A stretch of 53,959 nt of DNA. Origin: an uncultured Haloferula sp. GTDB lineage: Bacteria > Verrucomicrobiota > Verrucomicrobiae > Verrucomicrobiales > Akkermansiaceae. Below are positions 1 through 7,857 of this stretch, one piece after another (the first letter of the stretch is position 1; every line of letters starts with the position of its first letter). The notes under the pieces were generated by a model that saw nothing but the letters and a program-made list of their open reading frames with translations, was not told the DNA's origin and did no database searches. Made by a program: the position numbers and the translations under genes. Location: assembly GCA_946885645.1 (NCBI GenBank), contig CAMPGU010000001.1, forward strand, positions 1-53,959. Direction: 5' to 3'.

Positions 1-17
1 CAAGAAAGGCCCGGGCC

Positions 18-551
18 GTGCCGCCGTCATCGCTCCGGAACAACGCCACGAAGAACGACGGGGGCCTCACCGAATGGTGCCGGGAAACGGCGGTTTCGCT
101 GGGCCTGCCCGAGCTCGCGCGGAAGGTCCGGGTCGGCTGGAATTCGCGGATGCAAACGACCGCCGGTCGGGCGTGGTGGCCGGACCGGCTGATCGAGCTG
201 AATCCGAAATTGAAGGAGCTGCCGCCGGAGGAAATGTGGCGCACCCTGCGCCATGAACTCGCCCACCTCGTCGCCTACGAGCGCGCGGGAAGGCGGCGGA
301 TCGAGGTCCACGGCGGAGAATGGCGGGCTGCCTGTGCCGAGCTGGGCATCCCGAACGAGCAGCCCTTCCACAATCTCCCGTTCAAGCGGAAACGCATGAA
401 GCGGAATTTCGCCTACGTGTGCCCGCAGTGTTTTAGCGCGATCCGGCGGGTAAAAAAAATCAACCGGATGGTGGCCTGCTATGCGTGCTGTCGGAAGTAC
501 AGCGGCGGCTTGTTCGACGCGCGTTTCCGGCTGCTGGAGCAGAAGCTCTAG
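18..551 (+). CDS. SprT-like zinc metalloprotease
   Basis: 177 residues with a SprT-like protease core. The zinc motif HELAH is at residues 79-83, a third ligand is likely H98 (EVHGGEW), and a C-terminal zinc ribbon has C135/C138 and C154/C157. The family includes bacterial SprT and eukaryotic SPRTN, which degrades DNA-protein crosslinks; the bacterial role is less certain and the protein should be cytoplasmic, since no signal peptide is seen. The GTG start has a purine-rich AAGAAAGG about 8 bases upstream. No stop precedes it inside the window, so a longer N-terminus starting outside cannot be excluded. The gene converges on the archaemetzincin gene, and the two stop codons share the tetranucleotide CTAG. 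Family call is firm, substrate unknown. Confidence 0.85.
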   Translation: MPPSSLRNNATKNDGGLTEWCRETAVSLGLPELARKVRVGWNSRMQTTAGRAWWPDRLIELNPKLKELPPEEMWRTLRHELAHLVAYERAGRRRIEVHGGEWRAACAELGIPNEQPFHNLPFKRKRMKRNFAYVCPQCFSAIRRVKKINRMVACYACCRKYSGGLFDARFRLLEQKL

Positions 552-1498
552 CGTGCGTTCCCGATCGCCTCCAGACGGCGGTGGGTCCATTCCGCCTCGG
601 CCTCGAAGCCGTTCTCCTGATGGAAACGGAGGGTTTCGCCGTAGCGCTTCACGGGGTCGAAACGGATCGCGTGCCGCAGCTTCCGGAGGCAGACGGGGCA
701 GAGTTCCATCGGGGTCTCGTCGGCTTCCTCCAGATGGTTGGCGCCGTTCATGTTGCACTCGTAGTGGATGCAGTGGCGGATGCCGAACATGTGGCCCATT
801 TCGTGGGTCAGGATCTTCGCGGCCCGGCGCAGCACGAGCTTTCCTGTGTCCCCGGCCATCCCGGCCACCGGCCGATAGCGGGCGAAGCTGAAGACACCGA
901 CGCGATTCCGGGTGGAGGCTTGGCCGAAGACGAAGTTCCACGATTCGTCCGGATACAGATCGGTCATCGTCACGGCGATCATCGCGTAGGCGTCCGGCGG
1001 AAGGAGGCGGGGTAGCCATGCGAGGATGTCCGTGCTCTTCCACTGTTTGCGCCCGGCATTGTCCCGCTCCTTGGCAGGCACTTCCCGGCTTTGCAGCGCC
1101 GGGAGCAGCACCACCGGCATGGGATGGTAGTAGGCGGCGGTGTAGTTCTCCAGCAGCTTGAGATCAGGGCCGTCATCGTCCGCGAAGCCCCCGAGAGGCA
1201 GGATGTAGAGTTTCTTCCGCACCTGGTTCGGCAGATTGGGACGAGAGGCGACATACCGGGCATAGGTCTGCCCCGGTTCAGGATGGGAGGCCAGCCAGTC
1301 GAAATTCCCCGGGGGCTTCTTGGGCACGAACTCCCCCCGGTCGCTGAAGGCGCGCCGGAGCCGGGCATCGAGACCATGGAGCGATCCTGCCGCTGCCGTC
1401 CGGGCTTCTTTTTCCGGTGGCTCGAATGCCGCGAGCGCGGCACCGCAGGCGGCGAGCGCCAGGAAGAAGGGCAACCGGAAGATGCCTCGGATACTCAT
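548..1498 (-). CDS. Archaemetzincin-family metalloprotease, lipoprotein
   Basis: 316 residues. The metzincin zinc site HEMGHMFGIRH is at 232-242, followed by the archaemetzincin cysteines C243, C248, C267 and C270 (CPVCLRKL). Upstream segments ESWNFVFGQAS and GVFSFARY, and downstream NHLEEAD, closely resemble vertebrate AMZ1/AMZ2 rather than only the short archaeal forms. The N-terminus is a signal peptide ending in a lipobox-like LAAC (C18), so the enzyme is probably a lipoprotein outside the cytoplasm. That location is an inference and is unusual for the family. The natural substrate of archaemetzincins is poorly defined. It lies downstream of uvrB on the same strand (61-base gap) and converges on the SprT-like gene. 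Confidence 0.9.
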   Translation of the reverse strand: MSIRGIFRLPFFLALAACGAALAAFEPPEKEARTAAAGSLHGLDARLRRAFSDRGEFVPKKPPGNFDWLASHPEPGQTYARYVASRPNLPNQVRKKLYILPLGGFADDDGPDLKLLENYTAAYYHPMPVVLLPALQSREVPAKERDNAGRKQWKSTDILAWLPRLLPPDAYAMIAVTMTDLYPDESWNFVFGQASTRNRVGVFSFARYRPVAGMAGDTGKLVLRRAAKILTHEMGHMFGIRHCIHYECNMNGANHLEEADETPMELCPVCLRKLRHAIRFDPVKRYGETLRFHQENGFEAEAEWTHRRLEAIGNAR

Positions 1499-1559
1499 GC
1501 AGCCATGAAGGACAATTTACTCCTTCGAGCCAAGCGTTTCGGTCTTCTGGAACCGGCGG

Positions 1560-3743
1560 CTATTTCTTCCTTCCCCGGCCGCCCTTCGGGTAGGCCACCT
1601 TTTGCCGCGGGGCGGAGGCGGCGGGCGTACCGTCCTTCAGCGCCGCGATTTGATCGCGAAGGTGGGCGGCGCGCTCGAATTCCAGCTTGGCGGAGGCTTC
1701 CAGCATCTCCTTCTCCAGTTCTGCGAGCACCCGGACTTTGTCATAGGTGGCCTCGTCATCGGAGACCAGGGAGCGGTTCAGCTTATCGGCGGTCTCCCGT
1801 TGGCTCGAGTAAAGCTGCAGGCTCTCCTGGACCGCACGCTTCACACCCTGCGGCGTGATGCCGTGGGCCTCATTATGCTCCATCTGCCGGCTGCGGCGGT
1901 ATTCCGTCACGTCGATGAGGCGTTGGATGGAATCGGTGACCTGATCACAAAAGAGCACGCACTGGCCGTTGATGTGGCGGGCGGCCCGGCCGGCGGTTTG
2001 GATCAGGCTGGTTTCGTTACGCAGGAAGCCTTCCTTATCGGCGTCCAGGATGCAGACGAGCGACACTTCCGGGAGATCAAGCCCCTCGCGCAGGAGATTG
2101 ATGCCGACCAGGATGTCGAAGGCGGCGGCGCGGAGCTGACGGAGGATTTCCACCCGCTCGACGGTGTCGATGTCCGCGTGGATGTAGCGTACCTTCAGGC
2201 CGGTGCCCTGGAGGTATTCCGAAAGGTCTTCCGCCGTCTTCTTCGTGAGGGTCGTCACGAGCACGCGCTCGCCGCGTTCGACGCGCTGGCGGCACAGCTC
2301 GATGGTCTCGTCGATCTGGTGCTTGAGGGGGCGCAGGATCAAGGTGGGATCGAGCAGCCCCGTGGGGCGGATAATCTGCTCCACCACCAATGGCTTGCCC
2401 GGTTTTCCAGGATCGAAGGCTTCGACAGGCTCGGCGCTCCCACTCGGGATGATGCGGAGCTTCTTCAGGTCGATGTGCGTGAAGCCACGGTCGTCGCCGC
2501 GGCCCTTTACCGGGATGTAGCGTTTGTTTTCCGGCCGCGAGTTGACGATCTCGAACGGCCCCGGGGTCGCGGAGACGTAGAGCCGCTGCCTCGTCATCTG
2601 CATGAACTCGTCGAAGCGCAGCGGCCGGTTGTCCAGCGCGCTCGGCAGGCGGAAACCGTGGTCCACGAGCACCGTCTTGCGGCTTTTGTCGCCCTCGTAC
2701 ATCCCGCCCACCTGCGGGATCGTCACGTGGCTTTCGTCCATCATCAGCAAGTAGTCCTTCGGGAAGAAATCCAGAAGCGTATGCGGACGCGAACCCGGCG
2801 GACGGCCCGTCAAGTGCCGGGAGTAGTTCTCGATCCCTTGGCAGAAGCCCATCTCCTGCATCATCTCGATGTCGTAATCGGTCCGCATGCGGAGCCGCTG
2901 GGCTTCGATCAGCTTGCCCTCCTTTTCAAACCACGCCACGCGTTCTTCCGCCTCCTTGCGGATCTCGACGATCGCGCGCTTCATCTTGTCGCCCGGTGTG
3001 ACGAATTGCTTGGCAGGGAAAAAGGTGTGCTTGTCCAGCCGGTCGATGGCGGCACCCGTCAAGGTATCGATGGTCGTGATGCGGTCGATCTCGTCGCCGA
3101 AGAATTCCACGCGCACCGCCGTCTCGTCGAGGTAGGCGGGATGCACTTCGACGACGTCGCCGCGGACCCGGAATTTCCCGCGGCCGAAGGCGATGTCATT
3201 GCGCTCGAAGAGGATGGAGACGAGCGATTGGAGGAGGTCGTCGCGGCGGATCTGCTGCCCGATCCAAACGGGCACCATCATGCCCTCGTAGTCCTCCGGC
3301 GAGCCCAAGCCGTAGATGCAGGAGACGGAGGCGATGACGATCGTGTCCTCCCGCGTCAGCAGGGAGCCCATGGTCGAGAGGCGCAGGCGTTCGATCTCGT
3401 CGTTGATCGAAGAATCTTTCTCGATGTAGGTATCGGTCCGGGGAATGTAGGCCTCGGGCTGGTAGTAGTCGAAATAGGAGACGAAGTACTCGACCGCGTT
3501 GTGCGGGAAGAAGTTCTTGAATTCCGAGTAGAGCTGCGCCGCCAGGGTTTTGTTGTGGCTCATGATCAGCGTCGGTTTCCCGATCTGCTCGATGATGTTC
3601 GCCATCGTGAACGTTTTCCCCGAACCCGTGACGCCGAGCAGGGTCTGGTGGGTATTTCCCGCCCGGATGGACTTCACCAGCTTGGCGATCGCCTGAGCTT
3701 GATCGCCCTCGGGCGCATAGTCGCTGGTTAGTTTGAATGGCAT
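1560..3743 (-). CDS. uvrB: UvrABC excinuclease subunit B
   Basis: 727 residues. UvrB loads onto damaged DNA with UvrA, verifies the lesion and recruits UvrC in nucleotide excision repair. Walker A GVTGSGKT is at about residues 38-45. The beta-hairpin region (YFDYYQPEAYIP), helicase motifs including LREGLDLPEVSLV, and a C-terminal UVR helix pair (LEFERAAHLRDQI) are all present. The start has AGGGG upstream. The protein is longer than the usual ~670 residues mainly because of about 40 extra residues at roughly 396-448, between the SATPG motif and RPTGLLDP. Part of this insert is encoded by a palindrome-like repeat. No uvrA or uvrC is in the window. Confidence 0.98.
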   Translation of the reverse strand: MPFKLTSDYAPEGDQAQAIAKLVKSIRAGNTHQTLLGVTGSGKTFTMANIIEQIGKPTLIMSHNKTLAAQLYSEFKNFFPHNAVEYFVSYFDYYQPEAYIPRTDTYIEKDSSINDEIERLRLSTMGSLLTREDTIVIASVSCIYGLGSPEDYEGMMVPVWIGQQIRRDDLLQSLVSILFERNDIAFGRGKFRVRGDVVEVHPAYLDETAVRVEFFGDEIDRITTIDTLTGAAIDRLDKHTFFPAKQFVTPGDKMKRAIVEIRKEAEERVAWFEKEGKLIEAQRLRMRTDYDIEMMQEMGFCQGIENYSRHLTGRPPGSRPHTLLDFFPKDYLLMMDESHVTIPQVGGMYEGDKSRKTVLVDHGFRLPSALDNRPLRFDEFMQMTRQRLYVSATPGPFEIVNSRPENKRYIPVKGRGDDRGFTHIDLKKLRIIPSGSAEPVEAFDPGKPGKPLVVEQIIRPTGLLDPTLILRPLKHQIDETIELCRQRVERGERVLVTTLTKKTAEDLSEYLQGTGLKVRYIHADIDTVERVEILRQLRAAAFDILVGINLLREGLDLPEVSLVCILDADKEGFLRNETSLIQTAGRAARHINGQCVLFCDQVTDSIQRLIDVTEYRRSRQMEHNEAHGITPQGVKRAVQESLQLYSSQRETADKLNRSLVSDDEATYDKVRVLAELEKEMLEASAKLEFERAAHLRDQIAALKDGTPAASAPRQKVAYPKGGRGRKK
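2412..2440. repeat. Possible in-frame palindromic repeat inside uvrB
   Basis: The plus strand contains CTTCGACAGGCTCGGCG, preceded by TCGAAGG. It resembles the widespread CTTCGACAGGCTCAG-type bacterial palindromic repeat. Read in the uvrB frame it encodes SAEPVEAF, inside a stretch absent from the E. coli UvrB sequence as I recall it. No second full copy was seen in this window, so repeat status rests on recall of the motif. Confidence 0.3.
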
Positions 3744-3789
3744 CCGGCCCCTGTGTAAGCCCGGATGAGCCGGCTCGCAAGGGCTGCCC

Positions 3790-4194
3790 TCAGGTCCGCT
3801 TGCTGCGCACCGCCATCACCTGCGCCACTCCCTGATCCGCCTCCAGTTTCCCATACTCCGGCGAGCCTGCCGGATAGGCGGCGATTCTCCCGGCATGGTC
3901 GAAATGGAAGCCCCAGCCGTAGCGTTTTGGCAGGGCCGAGGTCCGCAGGCAGGGCAGCGGCTTGGACCGGATGCGAGCGAGGATTTCCCTTTTCGTTTCG
4001 CCGGTGGAAGCTTCCCGCCGGAGCTCTCCTTCCGCGATCAGCGCCTCGTGCGTGTAGTGATAAGGCTTTTCGCGCAGCAAATTCAGGTGGATCAGGTGCA
4101 CCGGCACCTTGCCGCCGCGCACGGGCGGCTCGATTCCCGAGGTTTCCGGGCAATCGGAGGAAATCCGGATGAAGGTGTTGCGGAAGCCGGTCAT
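3790..4194 (-). CDS. DUF6157 family protein
   Basis: 134 residues, cytoplasmic, with no signal or membrane segment. The opening FRNTFIRISSDCPETSG, the central LREKPYHYTHEAL and the later RYGWGFHFDHAGRIAAYP fit the DUF6157 family, whose function is unknown. The ATG overlaps the stop of the TPR gene upstream (ATGA, 4 bases), so it is the last gene of a translationally coupled YheT-TPR-DUF6157 operon. Family assignment is by recalled pattern; no catalytic motif is visible. Confidence 0.7.
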   Translation of the reverse strand: MTGFRNTFIRISSDCPETSGIEPPVRGGKVPVHLIHLNLLREKPYHYTHEALIAEGELRREASTGETKREILARIRSKPLPCLRTSALPKRYGWGFHFDHAGRIAAYPAGSPEYGKLEADQGVAQVMAVRSKRT

Positions 4195-4751
4195 CGCGAG
4201 GCGCTACGTTTTTTCAATTGCTCCAGAATCCATGGTCGGATTCCGGCGAGATCCGGATCGCCGGTGGCCATGACGAGCATGGCTTCCGGGTCTTCCGCGA
4301 AGGATTGGTCGAGCAAGGTGCGGGCCTCCTCGCGGTTGCCCTGCACGCATGAATAGCAGGCGAGGTTGTAGAGAATCAGAGCGTGCTTCGGGTGGCCCTG
4401 AAGCGCGGAACGAAGGATGAGCTCCGCTTCGTCGATGGAGCCGGCCCGGCGCTGCGCATAGGCCGCCTGGATCCACCATGCCGGGTCCGCGGGCTCCTTT
4501 TCCAGCATCGGCAGGCAGATCTCCGCGGCAGCGGACCATTCCTGGAGGCGGAAAAGGGCGTCCACTCTCAAATGCAGGGTGAGGGAGGACTCGGCGTCAT
4601 TGCCGCGCAATTCGTCGAGTTCGGCAAGGGCGTCCACGGGCATCCCGAGCTCGAGAAATCCGATGGCGCGCTGGCAGGCTGCGGTCGCTTCGTCGGTCAC
4701 GGCCCGATCATCGGCGTGGAGGCTTTTCTTGGCAATCCGCCGCCCGCTCAT
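4191..4751 (-). CDS. TPR-repeat protein
   Basis: 186 residues made of helical repeats of tetratricopeptide type. Examples are ACQRAIGFLELGMPVDALAEL, AWWIQAAYAQRRAGSIDEAE and ALILYNLACYSCVQGNREEA, the last giving the typical A..LG...EA spacing. TPRs mediate protein-protein contacts; no enzymatic domain is seen. The start was set at the ATG that overlaps the stop of the YheT hydrolase by 4 bases (ATGA), rather than a longer in-frame opening that would run into that gene. The 3' end overlaps the DUF6157 start by 4 bases. Partner unknown. Confidence 0.8.
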   Translation of the reverse strand: MSGRRIAKKSLHADDRAVTDEATAACQRAIGFLELGMPVDALAELDELRGNDAESSLTLHLRVDALFRLQEWSAAAEICLPMLEKEPADPAWWIQAAYAQRRAGSIDEAELILRSALQGHPKHALILYNLACYSCVQGNREEARTLLDQSFAEDPEAMLVMATGDPDLAGIRPWILEQLKKRSASR

Positions 4752-5695
4752 GAGGAGAGAAACTCCAAGGCCCGGCGCTCCGACCAGTATTGCCCGCCCG
4801 TGGAGGAAAATCCCACGTGCCCGCCATCCGCCGGGACCTCCAGATGGAAGAGCTCGCTCGCCGCCGCTTCCTCGCGCGGGTAACATCCCGGCCCGAGGAA
4901 GGGATCGTTGGCGGCATTGACGAGGAGCGCGGGAATCTGGATCCGGCTCAAGAAGGGTCGCGAACTGCTGCGCGCCCAGTAGTCTTCCGCATCCCGGAAG
5001 CCGTGCAGCGGCGCGGTGAAGCGGTCATCGAACTGCTTGAAATTGCGAATGTCCGCGATGCCTTCGAGATCGATGTCGTCGGGGAAACGCGGCCTTTTCT
5101 CGACAAGCTTGTCGCGCAGGGAACGAAGAAAACGGGCCATGTAGAGACGGTTCGTCCTTGTGGAGAGGCGGACCGAAGAACAGGCGAGATCGCAGGGGAC
5201 CGAAAAAGCCACCGCGCGGTGCAGCCTCGGCGAAATCTCCCGCTCGCCGAGGTACTTCAAGCTCATGTTTCCGCCGAGGCTAAAGCCGACGAGGTCAATC
5301 TGCATCGCGGGATGCACCGCGAGGGCGTGGCTCACCACGTGATGCAGATCGCCGCTGGCCCCGCTATGGTAGAAGGGCAGGAGGCGATTTGACTCCCCGC
5401 TGCAGCCGCGGTAATTCCACGCCAGCACGTCCCAACCATTCTGGCGGAGGGTGCCAGCCATTCCTTGGATATAATGGGCTCCGGAGTCGGCCTCCAGCCC
5501 GTGGGAAAGGATGACGAGGCGATTGCGCCCCTGCGCGGCCCAGTCCAGATCGAGAAAATCACCGTCCGGAAGTTCCAGCCGTTCGCGTTGCCGGGTGATA
5601 AGGGGCACCTTCCGGAAGAGAGCCGGATAAATCGTCTGTAGGTGGCCTCCGCGGAGGTGGGCGGGAGCCCGGTAGCTGGAGGAAACGATCGGCAC
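4748..5695 (-). CDS. YheT-type alpha/beta hydrolase
   Basis: 315 residues with an alpha/beta-hydrolase fold of the YheT/ABHD1-3 group. The N-terminal RGGHLQTIYP signature is at about 15-24 and the oxyanion region SHGLEADSGAHY near 64-75. The nucleophile is S139 in GFSLGG, with D264 (ANDPF) and H293 (GGHVGFSS) completing a plausible triad. Family members act as esterases or lipases on poorly defined substrates. It is the first gene of a 4-base-overlapping operon with the TPR and DUF6157 genes, and is divergent from the HIT gene with about 93 bases between starts. Fold and triad are clear; substrate unknown. Confidence 0.88.
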   Translation of the reverse strand: MPIVSSSYRAPAHLRGGHLQTIYPALFRKVPLITRQRERLELPDGDFLDLDWAAQGRNRLVILSHGLEADSGAHYIQGMAGTLRQNGWDVLAWNYRGCSGESNRLLPFYHSGASGDLHHVVSHALAVHPAMQIDLVGFSLGGNMSLKYLGEREISPRLHRAVAFSVPCDLACSSVRLSTRTNRLYMARFLRSLRDKLVEKRPRFPDDIDLEGIADIRNFKQFDDRFTAPLHGFRDAEDYWARSSSRPFLSRIQIPALLVNAANDPFLGPGCYPREEAAASELFHLEVPADGGHVGFSSTGGQYWSERRALEFLSS

Positions 5696-5788
5696 GGCGG
5701 GAAGCTAGGTCCGCCGCCGCCGCCCGGCAAGGGCGGGGCCTACGCAGGCGAGCTTGCTTCCCGGCGGAGTCCGCTTCATGGGTCTCCG

Positions 5789-6202
5789 ATGTCATTCGTC
5801 CTTCATCCGCGCTTGGCGGCGGCCTGCTTCGATCTGGGCACGAAATACGGTTGCCGTGTCCTCCTGAAGGATAACGCGCTCTTTCCCTGGGTGATCGTGG
5901 TACCGGAGGTGGAGGAAGGCGTGGAAGACCTCCATCAGCTTGATCCCGATCGGTGGGGTGACGTGATGGTGGTGATCCGGTCACTTTCCTGCTTCGTTTC
6001 CGAGCATTTCAGACCGGACAAGCTGAACGTCGCCTGCATTGGCAATCAGGTGCGTCAGATGCACATCCACATCGTCGGCCGCTCGCCGGGAGATCCTGCG
6101 TGGCCCGGCGTGGTGTGGGCGTTCGAAGGAAAGCAGCCTTATACGCCGGAAGCCGCCGAGGCGATCCGCAAGGCGGCGGCGAAGTGGTTGGAGGGGAAAT
6201 AG
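5789..6202 (+). CDS. HIT-domain hydrolase
   Basis: 137 residues. This is a small HIT-family protein of the type carrying FPWVIVVP near 32-39, KLNVACIGNQV near 78-88 and the active site QMHIHIVGR at 90-98. H92 is the expected nucleophile and H94 the third histidine; the first histidine of the classical HxHxH is Q90, as in the proteobacterial 'GNvvpQLHvHV' branch. The family hydrolyses nucleotide-phosphate bonds, for example dinucleoside polyphosphates. The start was taken at the ATG before SFVLHP because the longer frame overlaps the divergent YheT promoter region and reads as low-complexity. It ends 7 bases before a convergent adaptor remnant. Confidence 0.88.
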   Translation: MSFVLHPRLAAACFDLGTKYGCRVLLKDNALFPWVIVVPEVEEGVEDLHQLDPDRWGDVMVVIRSLSCFVSEHFRPDKLNVACIGNQVRQMHIHIVGRSPGDPAWPGVVWAFEGKQPYTPEAAEAIRKAAAKWLEGK

Positions 6203-6209
6203 CGGCCGT

Positions 6210-6488
6210 CTATTTGCCGGCGATTGCCAGGGGTGTCGCGTCCCCCGCGCGTAGCATGGCATTCGGGCTGACGATGATCCGACTGTCGGGCTTCAAAGCG
6301 GCGGAGGTGAGCTCGATCTGGGGGCCAAGATTCCGGCCGGGGAGGACGTCGATGAAGGCCACCTTCCCGTCTTCCACCAAGGTGAGCTTCTCCTTTGCGG
6401 GGCCATCATGACGCGAGGCCCGCGGCTTGTCCCCGGCCATCCTGGTTCGAAACGATGAGGGAACGGAATGGAGGCCGAGGAGTCTCAA
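6210..6488 (-). pseudogene. C-terminal remnant of an RND efflux adaptor
   Basis: A 92-codon frame resembling only the last ~65 residues of an RND periplasmic adaptor (HlyD/MdtA type). LTLVEDGKVAFIDVLPGR, then IELTSAALKPDSRIIVSP and LRAGDATPL, match the membrane-proximal end of such proteins (usual form: V.DGKA.FR.V.PGR...IEI..GLKPGD.VIVSP...L.EG). No barrel-sandwich, hairpin or signal peptide is present, and the upstream DNA leads straight into the divergent DUF1080 gene. It is most likely a decayed fragment, perhaps a relic of a relative of the efflux cluster 800 bases away. A short expressed protein cannot be excluded. Confidence 0.55.
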
Positions 6489-6583
6489 AGTCGCTCACCG
6501 GTCTTTTAGTTTGAAACATGCCGATCCGGGAAATGAATGTGCATTGTTGCCCGTAGAGGCAGCCACTCGTTTAAAAAACCACC

Positions 6584-7255
6584 ATGAAATCCATCGCATT
6601 GCTTCTTCCGCTCCTCTCCGTTTCGGCCATCGCCGATCCGCTCCCGCTTTTCAATGGGAAAGATCTTGCCGGCTGGACTGCCGACGTGCCTGAAGCCGAC
6701 AAGAAGCCGGACCTTCAACCGAGCTTCGTGGTGCGCGATGGCAAGCTGGTCTCGCTTGGCAAGCCGCTCGGGCATCTGGTCACCAAGAAGGAATATTCCG
6801 ACTACAAGCTGACGGTGGAGTACCGCTTTCCCGGAAAGGCGGGGAACTGCGGCGTGCTCGTCCACAGCTCAACTCCGCGGGAACTTTACGGGATGTTCCC
6901 GAAATCCATCGAAGTGCAGATGCAATCCGGCCAAGCCGGCGACTTCTGGTGCATCGGCGAGAACATCGAAGTGCCGGATATGGAGAAGCGGCGTCCGCGC
7001 AAGGAGGGCCAGAAATTCGGCGGCGGTGCCGATGATGCGCGCAACATTAAGAACCTGACCGACGACTCCGAAAAGCCGCTGGGCGAATGGAACACGATGG
7101 TCATCGAATGCAAAGGCGACGAGGTGAAGGTGTGGGTCAACGGGGACGAGGTGAACCACGGCACCAAATCGACTGCGAAGAAGGGCAAGATCGCCCTTCA
7201 GGCCGAAGGCACGGAAGTCGAGTTCCGGAAGGTGGAGCTCGAGCCGCTCAAGTGA
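6584..7255 (+). CDS. Exported 3-keto-disaccharide hydrolase-like protein (DUF1080)
   Basis: 223 residues with a Sec signal peptide (MKSIALLLPLLSVSAIA). One DUF1080 domain with a concanavalin-like fold follows: LFNGKDLAGWTA at about 22-33, DYKLTVEYRFPGKAGNCGVLVH near 73-94, and WNTMVIECKGDEVKVWVNG near 172-190. The family includes 3-keto-disaccharide hydrolases and is heavily expanded in Verrucomicrobiota and Planctomycetota, where it acts on sugars outside the cytoplasm. It stands alone, flanked by convergent genes, with a long palindrome just after the stop. The A-rich leader has no clear Shine-Dalgarno. Exact substrate unknown. Confidence 0.88.
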   Translation: MKSIALLLPLLSVSAIADPLPLFNGKDLAGWTADVPEADKKPDLQPSFVVRDGKLVSLGKPLGHLVTKKEYSDYKLTVEYRFPGKAGNCGVLVHSSTPRELYGMFPKSIEVQMQSGQAGDFWCIGENIEVPDMEKRRPRKEGQKFGGGADDARNIKNLTDDSEKPLGEWNTMVIECKGDEVKVWVNGDEVNHGTKSTAKKGKIALQAEGTEVEFRKVELEPLK

Positions 7256-7262
7256 ACGCGGT

Positions 7263-7298
7263 GGGGAGAGAGCTCGAGCTCGAGCTCTCTTCCCCCCC
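7263..7298. terminator. Long palindrome, likely bidirectional terminator
   Basis: A perfect 24-base palindrome at 7267-7290, whose left half is AGAGAGCTCGAG and is followed by its reverse complement. It is flanked by GGGG on the left and TCCCC on the right, so the stem can extend with a one-base bulge. It sits between the convergent DUF1080 gene (stop at 7255) and the lipoprotein gene (stop at 7307). No strong U-tract follows in either direction, so the terminator role is inferred from position and stem strength. Confidence 0.5.
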
Positions 7299-7306
7299 AA
7301 CGGTGC

Positions 7307-7837
7307 CTACTTCCCGATTTCGATCGCGGTAGCGTTCACGACAAGAGCGTCCGCCGTCGATCCCTCGGCGACCTTGCCGGTGACGGTGATCTCCGCGAGG
7401 TTGGCAAGCCCCCCTGCACCTTCGATGTCCTCTTTCAGCACGCGCCCGTCTTCCCCGACGATCTGGATGGTAGCGGTGCCCTGTTTCTTTTCCTCGGAGG
7501 TCTCACAGCAGGTGTCCCACGGGGTTTCGCAATTGTCACCGGGCATCTCGTTGCAGGGGGTTAGCAGCTCGGGATCTCCCAAGATGAACGCCGCCCGCCC
7601 GGCCACGAAGGGCGAGGCGCTTCCCATAATTTTGCCGGAGAGGGTGATCTCGTCACCCGCCTTTGCGGTCGAGCGTACGGCATGGATCGCCTGGGGCGGG
7701 CCGGCCGGGGCTTTCGCAAGCACCGCAGAGAGCTGCGGGCCGGGTACGGGCGCAGCGGTGCTACGGGTCGCGGCGGCTTCCTCCTTTTTGCAGGAAGCGA
7801 GCAGGCAAATGGCGGCTAGTATAAGGGTCGGTTTCAT
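7307..7837 (-). CDS. Hypothetical lipoprotein with OB-like domain and paired cysteines
   Basis: 176 residues. A lipoprotein signal (LILAAICLLASC) is followed by a charged linker and a beta-rich domain (DEITLSGKIMGSASPFVAGRA, then ATIQIVGEDGRV and LAEITVTGKV), reminiscent of periplasmic OB-fold domains. A central cysteine segment, PCNEMPGDNCETPWDTCCE, could bind metal or form disulfides. The start was set at the ATG giving the lipobox; an upstream open extension overlaps the FtsX gene antisense-free region and has no protein-like features. It is the last gene of the 11-gene efflux block, 20 bases after the second FtsX gene. Role in metal handling is inferred from context only. Confidence 0.75.
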   Translation of the reverse strand: MKPTLILAAICLLASCKKEEAAATRSTAAPVPGPQLSAVLAKAPAGPPQAIHAVRSTAKAGDEITLSGKIMGSASPFVAGRAAFILGDPELLTPCNEMPGDNCETPWDTCCETSEEKKQGTATIQIVGEDGRVLKEDIEGAGGLANLAEITVTGKVAEGSTADALVVNATAIEIGK

Positions 7838-7857
7838 GGATGGAGTTAATGGTGGTT

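Noticed and set aside
1602..3731. A 709-codon open frame antisense to uvrB
   Set aside because: It mirrors the whole of a firm uvrB gene; high GC third positions keep the opposite frame open. Its translation is rich in D, V, H and R without domain character.
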